This document shows positions 57,514 through 64,000 of a stretch of DNA of 64,000 bases, in pieces. Origin of the DNA: Orychophragmus violaceus (taxonomy: Eukaryota; Streptophyta; Magnoliopsida; Brassicales; Brassicaceae); the NCBI GenBank assembly GCA_030180135.1, contig CM058230.1, positions 99,502,439 through 99,566,438 of the forward strand, in the 5' to 3' direction. A model generated the notes under the pieces. That model saw only the letters and a list, made by a program, of their open reading frames with translations. It did not search any database and was not told the DNA's origin. Position numbers and translations under genes: made by a program. Numbering within the stretch: the stretch's first letter is position 1; the number at the start of each line of letters is the position of its first letter.

Positions 57514-58105
57514 TGATAATGCAATGAGCTGGAGCATGAGTTACGACAGATACTGAATCAAGCAACGAGTGCAACAACGACAAAGTCAACGATGGAGAGC
57601 GTGAGCTGGAACAAAGGGATATGGAAATCATGGATACAAGAAGCTGACAAGGACAAACCTAAATATGAGTAGCTGAGCTGGATGTGAAGATCAGTGAAGA
57701 TACTCATGGAATATGCACTTAAAAGAATTTAGGAAAATATGCTTTTCTCTAAACAAAGAAAAGTGGAAATATACCTAAGAGAGTTTAGGAAATATGCCAA
57801 AGGAAATTAGGAAGTTGTACGATGGTCTATGGTGTATAAATAGATCATCTAGGGCATCTGTGCTTGGTGCGTCTTTAGAGAGAGATTGCAATTAGTAACG
57901 GTTTGTGTATTCTTGAAAGGGGAATCAAACTTGGGTGCTAAAGGTGAATCTGAGTGGCTTTGAGATCAAGTGTAGATCAAAAAGCAAAAAGACAAGGTTG
58001 TTATGGTGAATCGTGTAAGTTTGCTTTGCAATAAAAAGTCTTGTGAAAAACCACTCGTGTTACTTTGTGTTCTAGTTCCTGTATCAAGTAGTCCTTGCGC
58101 TTTCA
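57514..58105 (+). repeat. 3' LTR of the gag-only copia (592 bp)
   Basis: It pairs with 54761-55357 and is followed by the ATAAT duplication. Confidence 0.92.
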
Positions 58106-59820
58106 ATAATTTCTTCTCACCATTCTTCTTGATACTATTTCTCTCACCACTTAATTGAACTTTGTTCTGATACCACGTGGCACAGACTTGATCCTTTTGA
58201 TCAAAACCGTACGACCTTATACCTCATGTAAAATGCTAAGTAAGCCTCACAAAAATATGAATCCAACTTTTAAAGTGTGAAACTAAATAAAGAGAAAGAA
58301 AAATAATGCTTGTTTTATTATGAATTAATAGATGATTACAAATGAGGAATTCTACATCTATTTACACCAAAAACATTTCAGTGGACAGTGAAATTAAAAA
58401 GATTCAACGTTTAGATTGAAATTTGAAAAAAGAAAAGGAAAATGCAATAAGTAGTGATTGATTATGTATTGAATGAAGATTGATCTAATCAACACAATAA
58501 CACATTAGATTTTTTGGATAATAAGAATGTAACATATCAATTAATGAAAAAGATGAAAAGTCCAATCAAAACAAAATAAAAATATACATCACATTGACAC
58601 ATCAATAAATAAAAAACTAAAAAACCAATCAAAACAAAACATTAATAAACATCAGATTTTTAATTAGATTCATAAACTAATTAAGTGATTGAGCTTATGT
58701 GTTGACATTTAATTATTCGGTTTGGTTTGGGTTTTCGGATTTTAGAAAATAAATTTTATTCAAGATCAAACTATCATTTCGTTTGTTTTGGTCCGGTTCG
58801 AGTTTTACGGTTTCAAGTTTTTTGGATTCTAAAAAATAAATCTCACACTCGAGATTAAATTATATTATATTTTTGTATTTTAACAAAACATATAAGACAA
58901 ACAAAATAATCTACTAAATTAATTAAGATTATTGATTTCTAAAATATTTTATATAATTAAATATTAATTTCAAATAAATTTTTATGACATTTTGATTTGT
59001 TTCAAAAATAAAGAAATTGAGAAGGAGTTAGACAAAATCTGAGACGAAGATTGAGAGTTTTGGTTTTTTGCTCAAACAGAACAATTAAAGAGTGATTGAG
59101 AAGGAAGAGAGATTGAGAATGATAGTGCTTTAGAAGGTAAGTTTGACAACTAGAAAAAGAAAAGGCTTTTAGGAAATATATCTTATCCAATATCAAACTA
59201 TAATTCGGTTTCTTTCGGTTCAGTTTGAGTTTTTAGGGGGTTTTCGGGTTCTAAAAGATAAATATGATATTTAAAATTAAATTATATTTTATTTAGGATG
59301 TTAACAAAAAAATAAGAAAAAAATAATCTACGAATGTAGTTAAGATTGTAGATTTTTAACATATTTTCTACATATATAAGTAAAATATTAAGTTCAAATG
59401 AATTTTGTTCAATTGGGTTCAGTTTTTATATAATTTGGTTTGGTTCGGTTCAAGAACGGTCAATTTATTATATAATTTGGTTTGGTTTGGATTCGGAAAA
59501 TTCATTAAGAGTTCAATAATTTTGGCTGTTGGAATTTTGCCCAATCCTAATTGGACTTATGACATTTTGATTTTATTTCAACAAAAAAAAATTGAGAAAG
59601 AAAAAAGACAAAATCCGAGACAGAGATATGAGAGTTTTTCTCGCTCAAAAAGAATAACTCTAAAAAGAGATTGAAAAAGAAGAGAAATTGAGAGTGATAG
59701 TGGTGGATAAAATAAATATGACAACGAGAAAACATAAAAAATGAGAAAACTTTTACGTTCTGGATCAAAAAAGAAAGAAGAATAATATTTCAAATGGAAA
59801 GGTGATCAATACGTAAATTA
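58106..59820. repeat. Duplicated segment, copy B, right part
   Basis: It is similar to 34200-35870 without the SINE, and includes the LTR-like block 58176-58496. A unit of about 574 bases repeats once in tandem: TATGACATTTTGATTT is at 58985 and again at 59558, with GACAAAATC downstream of each. Confidence 0.72.
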
Positions 59821-60149
59821 ATTATCCACACTACAAGAAAACAAGTTTATTACCGACGGATTTACCGACGGGGAAAATTTCGTCGAGAATTACCGACAGA
59901 GACTCGACGGTGACATAACCATCGGGTTTTCGTCGGTAATTTCTGACGGATTCTCTGTCCTTCGGTAATTTCCTGACGGAATATCGACGAAACCCGTTTT
60001 CTGTCGGTACTCTGTCGGTTAGTTGTCGGTCCAATATAACCGTTAATAGATACATTAATATAGCCGTTGAAGTATCCGTCGGTTTTTTGTCGGTTAATTT
60101 CTTACAAGCACCAAATGGTTCATCTCTTCTCCTCCACACCAATCTCCCT

Positions 60150-60151
<2 letters not shown>

Positions 60152-60218
<67 letters not shown>
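60152..60218. repeat. (CT)n microsatellite in the CACTA leader
   Basis: About 33 consecutive CT units lie upstream of the transposase-associated start codon. Open frames through it are artefacts. Confidence 0.95.
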
Positions 60219-60225
<7 letters not shown>

Positions 60226-60250
60226 CTCTAATATTTTTTATTATGAAAAA

Positions 60251-61066
60251 ATGTCTTCTTCTAGTTATTACAGATCGTGGATGGACGGTCCGAGGATTGA
60301 TCCGGCGTCGAACTTATTGCACACTGAATATGCACTCGGTATTATGGAATTCATGACGGTAGTATGTCGTCAACCACATACGCAGAAAAATGGTAGGTTA
60401 AAATGTCCTTGTACTCAGTGCCGGAATGTTAGAAATCCTACGATTGACGAAGTCTTGCATCACTTGTATTCGGTGGGCTTTATGGCGAAAACATCGGATT
60501 ATGGAAGTAGTAGTAGAGAACCTTATGGTAGTACTAGTAGTAGGGAATCATATGGTAGTTCTAGCGAACCTTATAGTGCGGAAGTAGATTTTGGTGTAGG
60601 AACCGTTCAGATGGTTAATGATGCATATCGAGAAAATAATCAGGAAGTAGGTGGATATCAAATTCCTAGGGTAGAAGAACCTAATGTAGAATCTAGGAGA
60701 TTTCTTGATATGTTAGATGCAGCGAAGTGACCACTTTACTAAGGTTGCAAAGAGGGTTATTCGCCATTGTCATCTGCTACTAGATTAATGGGCATAAAGA
60801 CAGACTATAATTTGGCGGAGGAATGTGTGGATGCGATTTGCGATTTTGTGAAAGATATTCTTCCTGAAGATAAACTTGCGCCATGTTCATACAACGAGGT
60901 CCATAAACCCGTTCAAGGGCTTGGATTACCGTACCAGATGATAGATGTGTGCATCGACAACTGCATGATATATTGGCGAGAAGATGAATACCGTCTAGAA
61001 TGTAAATTTTGTAAGCATCCGCGCTATCAGGATACAAGGGGAAGAGTCAAAGTTCCGTTAAAATAA
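60251..61066 (+). pseudogene. CACTA transposase N-terminus (Transpos_assoc, start of TNP2), with two stops
   Basis: From the ATG at 60251, SWMDGPRIDP and CPCTQCRN are the transposase-associated domain with its paired cysteines. An S/G-rich linker follows, then RRFLDMLDAAK. TGA at 60728 and TAA at 60740 interrupt the frame, which resumes with the TNP2 text ATRLMGIKTDYNLAEECVDA, LGLPYQMIDVCIDNCMIYW and CKFCKHPRY. The frame ends at the junction with the next element. The catalytic part is not here. Confidence 0.87.
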
Positions 61067-61305
61067 ATCCTGAACTATACAGATCTGGTCAAAAACTACC
61101 TCAACTAAAGAGCTTACCAAAACAAACCCAAACTAAAAGTTGACTTCTCAAACAAAACCTAAACTTTACAGCTGACCTTGCCGATTTAGACCTCCGTTAA
61201 ATAAATTAACAGAAGGATTAGATGCCGTTAGTCCATCCGTCTATTAGTCCGTCAGATAGATACGACGTCGTTTTGATTAAATTCGAAAAATAAAATCTTG
61301 TCTTT

Positions 61306-61369
61306 AGCTGGGTTCGAACTTGGGTTTGCTCTGTTATGTATAAGGATAGCTGACCACTGAGCTAGTGGT
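61306..61369 (-). other. tRNA-like block (pol III A- and B-box)
   Basis: On the minus strand TAGCTCAGTGG (A-box) is followed about 33 bases later by AGTTCGAACCC (B-box). A complete acceptor stem is not seen, so this is not a functional tRNA gene. It may be a SINE head or a tRNA-like piece inside the MULE end. Confidence 0.5.
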
Positions 61370-61756
61370 AATTCGTTGTTATTGATTACAGACAAATTAT
61401 GTTAAAATGTCTTTCCTATGGGGTGAATTGCACTAGGTGTATGTTTTTAATGTTTTCATTGCAGTTTTATATCTTTTGAATTTGAGTTGCATTCTTGTAT
61501 CTTTTTGTCCGAAATAAGTTAATGAAAAGACAAATTTTCCCCTCCATTGATCTAATTAGAACTTGTAACTAGTTATAAGTATAGTTGAGGTTAGGGGAGG
61601 TTGGTTAAAGAAAGAAATCTGAATATCTTAGAACAACAAAACTGCACCTCGTGAGAGCATTGGTGGACAATATTCAACATCGATCAGAAGGTAAAAGTCT
61701 GTTTATGTGAGTTTGCAGTATTGTAAGTGTGTTATTTCGGAAAGTTCTGGAAATGA

Positions 61757-63619
61757 TTGTTCTTTTTGCAGATAATGGTAGACGATAAGCTTCCAAGTAG
61801 ATTGTACAAGACGGACTGTTATCCAGAAGGTCGGCTGAAAAAATATTCGAAACCGGAGATACTGAATAAAGTGTGGAGGAAGATAAGAAAGACGCCTGAG
61901 TGGGGAAGACTTCGAGATTCGAGTTTTGGAGAACTGTTCAGGCTGCCAGTAAAACAGAGTTCTGTATCTGGAAAAATGATACATGGTCTACTGGCGAGGC
62001 AAGTAGTAACCAAAAAATAGTATGAGTTGATTACAGTTTTTGCAGGCCAACCTCTCTGATTTTCTCTAGTTGAGTTCGGCGTAATCACTGGTTTAAATTG
62101 TTGTGAATGGCCGGAACAAGAAGAGATTGAGGAGAAGAGAAAGGAGCGAGAAGGGTCGATTTCTGTGTGGGGAGAATTGTTCGGAAGTATGAGTAAAGGT
62201 GGGAGGAGAGCTGACCACGTTGTTAGAATTGAAGATACACTTGTAATGCTCGACGATCCAGAGATGGATGGAGTAAAAAGGTTGAAACTTGCACTAATAT
62301 GTATTGTCGATGGGGTTCTTATTAGTAGCAACCAGGCATCGAAGGCAACACCGGAGTTTGGTGAAATGCTGAGTGATGTTGATTACTTTCTAAGGTATCC
62401 TTGGGGTCGGGAGTCGTTTTTAAGGACGATTAAATCATTGAAGCCTGGGTCAAGATCCGGGAAAATTAGGGATGATCCTATTCAGACGTTCAGAACGCAG
62501 CTGCAACAACAAACTAAGGTCGTTTATGGATTCCCGCTTGCTTTCCAACTACTAGCTTTCCGTTGTATACCAGGTTTTTTGGAGCGGATGCCCGAATATG
62601 AATCCAATGCTGATTTCATGGATAGTGGTTTTGAGAAAATCCCGAAAAACAACTGGATAAGCATTGATACTGTGCTGGGTATAGAGGGTAGAACTGGAGT
62701 AAGTGCAACTTTGCTAGAATGATCAATAATTATACTAACCGTTCTGTATTAACCATTAGTGTAAATTACTCTATGTATAGGTTAAAGTTGTGCCATGGCT
62801 GAATCCAGGAGTGACCCCATTAGGTGAAGGCTGGGGGGAATGGTGTGACGAGATCATGGACAAGAAGGTTGCCTATCTTGAAAGTCTCGTGGATAGGCAA
62901 TACGAGTTCAAAAAGGAAATCTGGCCAGGGGGGATTGTTCTCATAGGCTCATTGAGCACATACCGAGGCCCTTTGTAGAGTGAAAGAGCAGGAAAAAGTC
63001 ATCGGTCTCTATTGACGACGGAACCAGCAGTGAAGGTGACTCGGTTGTAAATGATAAGTTCAAGTTTTGGGTAGAAGATACATTTAAAGAAGTGAAAAAG
63101 CGAATATTTAAACAAGAAATAGAAATAACTTCAATGAAACGAAGGTTGGCGTTTAGGGATTGCAGGGTGCCGATAAATAAGAGTAAAAACAGTCCAGTAC
63201 AAAAGAACACGTTGACAGGGATGAAGAAAGTGTTGTTAGGAGCATCTAGAAAGAGGATGAACAGAAATCTTGATGGTGATGGGTTTGGTACAACGGTGGG
63301 TGCCCGATCTTTTGTAAGTCCTACAACTAAGGAGGAGCCAATTTGGGAAGATGTGAATCTTATTATATCTGAAGTTAATAATCTACCTCTTTCGAGTGGG
63401 AATTCAAAATCTGGTGGTAGGAAAGAAGCCATGGAGAAGACGGCAAAGGTGGAGGGTTTGGAAAACACGATGGAAGTTATCTATGCGGCAGGCAATCTGA
63501 AAATGCTTTGCGAGGGAGCAGAAGAGGGAGGTTTGGTTGCTGAACAATTGAAGGTGGTAATGTCAAAAAGTTTGAATTTTATTTGGTTGTTGATATCAAT
63601 TAAAGAGGTTGAGGACTGA
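61757..63619 (+). pseudogene. DUF1985 protein gene (KAON/ULP-like), degenerate
   Basis: A first block (61772-62019) reads MVDDKLPSRLYKTD and LLARQVVTKK and ends at TAG. The frame goes on past a TGA near 62059 into FSLVEFGVITGLNCCEWPEQ. The main block 62165-62722 has KRLKLALICIVDGVLISSNQ, YFLRYPWGRESFLRTIKSL and YGFPLAFQLLAFRCIPGFLE, the DUF1985 core. Then come VPWLNPGVTPLGEGW (62790) and a basic/acidic block to 63619; a further exon-like piece is at 63833-63929. Two nonsense codons make this copy a probable pseudogene. Any protease domain would lie to the right. Confidence 0.75.
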
Positions 63620-64000
63620 TGAACGTCCTCCCTTATGGAGAACTATGATGCGCGGAACTACGAAAAGATGGTTGAACCAAAAAACAGAGAACACAACTGA
63701 AACCATATTCAGGGAGCAGGAACAGGTGATGTATAGGACATGTGTTTTTTAACAAATAGTTTGTGTAATCCACAAAAATTAAATATAGTGGATTGGCATG
63801 TTTGTGTGTATTGAACATCTTTTTGATTGCAGGGTTTGAACGGTACTCGTTTGGAAGGAGATAGCGAGATGGATGCAACGTGGATGCAGTGTATAACGGA
63901 AGACGGCAAGGAAGCAGATAAGAGAGCAATGGTAATTCACGAACGAATTTGAAAGGGTTTATTTTTTGTAGAAGTAAGCATTGTCGAGTAAAGATTCAAG

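Larger units (their letters stand above)
54761..58105 (+). mobile_element. Gag-only copia retrotransposon
   Basis: LTRs 54761-55357 and 57514-58105 are flanked by ATAAT (54756-54760 and 58106-58110). It has an initiator-Met primer site, one gag ORF and a purine tract before the 3' LTR. The 2.16-kb internal region has no protease, integrase or RT. The LTRs are closely similar, with a 4-bp difference near the start. Copy A of the duplicated segment gives the empty site. Confidence 0.92.
59829..61066 (+). mobile_element. CACTA transposon, 5' part
   Basis: The left end CACTACAAGAAAAC is followed by dense subterminal repeats (ACCGACGGA / GTCGGTAATT, 59850-60090), a CT microsatellite and a transposase-associated ORF. 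It is cut after the start of TNP2 at about 61066 by a MULE-like insertion. The remainder is presumably beyond the window. Confidence 0.85.
61067..64000 (+). mobile_element. MULE-like element with DUF1985-type gene (right end outside window)
   Basis: The TNP2 frame breaks off at 61066 and a new non-coding stretch begins, with ACGACGTCGTTTTG (61262) and a tRNA-like block. Exons with DUF1985 similarity follow. In Arabidopsis, DUF1985 together with a Ulp1-like protease is typical of genes carried by Kaonashi-type Mutator-like elements. The far end and any Ulp1 domain are not in the window, so the class is inferred. Confidence 0.55.

Noticed and set aside
59831..60356. ORFs with long RERERE or LSLSLS runs
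   Set aside because: They are translations of the CT microsatellite.
1..64000. Ribosomal RNA genes, organellar insertions or bacterial-type operons
   Set aside because: No such sequence was recognised anywhere in the window.

Overview
The window is plant nuclear DNA from a crucifer (Brassicaceae). The anchor is the one clearly intact host gene, a 342-residue kelch protein of the glucosinolate-hydrolysis specifier family (epithiospecifier / thiocyanate-forming protein), beside a broken copy of an ESM1/MVP1-type GDSL lipase gene. In Arabidopsis thaliana, ESP and an MVP1-type GDSL gene are neighbours on chromosome 1, so the pair looks like preserved microsynteny. Almost everything else is transposable elements inserted into one another, as in pericentromeric or heterochromatic DNA.

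Layout. 1-12700: three Ty3/gypsy Athila-lineage elements. A plus-strand element with gag-protease and no polymerase (left LTR cut by the window edge) has landed in the gag of a minus-strand relative. That relative has its 5' LTR against the integrase of a third, plus-strand element. 12701-17945: a Tat-type gypsy element with a gag-protease fragment, a long antisense multi-exon ORF and a 3' LTR. 17946-20640: GDSL pseudogene and the ESP-like gene. 21010-32815: a GC-richer repeat split by a minus-strand pol-less LTR element (21694-32534), which itself contains a nearly intact Ty1/copia element (23661-28871, target-site duplication CTTAC). 33628-35880: one copy of a repeat found again at 54209-59820, carrying a SINE absent from the second copy. 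35881-52182: the 3' half of a CACTA (En/Spm) transposon, split by an 11.6-kb Athila element (39271-50860, duplication ACTAG). The protease gene of that Athila is split by a 3.56-kb non-autonomous CACTA element (43285-46844, duplication AAG) that carries pieces of host genes. 52977-54072: a non-autonomous Helitron. 54761-58105: a gag-only copia element (duplication ATAAT). 59829 to the end: the 5' part of another CACTA transposon, interrupted by a MULE-like element with a DUF1985-type gene that runs off the window.

The order of events can be read from the nesting. Four insertions have exact target-site duplications at both ends. The elements show three ways of being non-autonomous: Athila copies reduced to gag-protease, a copia copy reduced to gag, and DNA transposons without transposase. 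The most interesting signals are the captured host exons (PP2C phosphatase, TBC RabGAP, possibly HD-ZIP III) in the small CACTA element, the CGATCG-type motif clusters at matching places in the Athila relatives, the polypurine-tract-like boxes repeated three times in two of them, and an unrecognised broken ORF in the pol-less LTR element.
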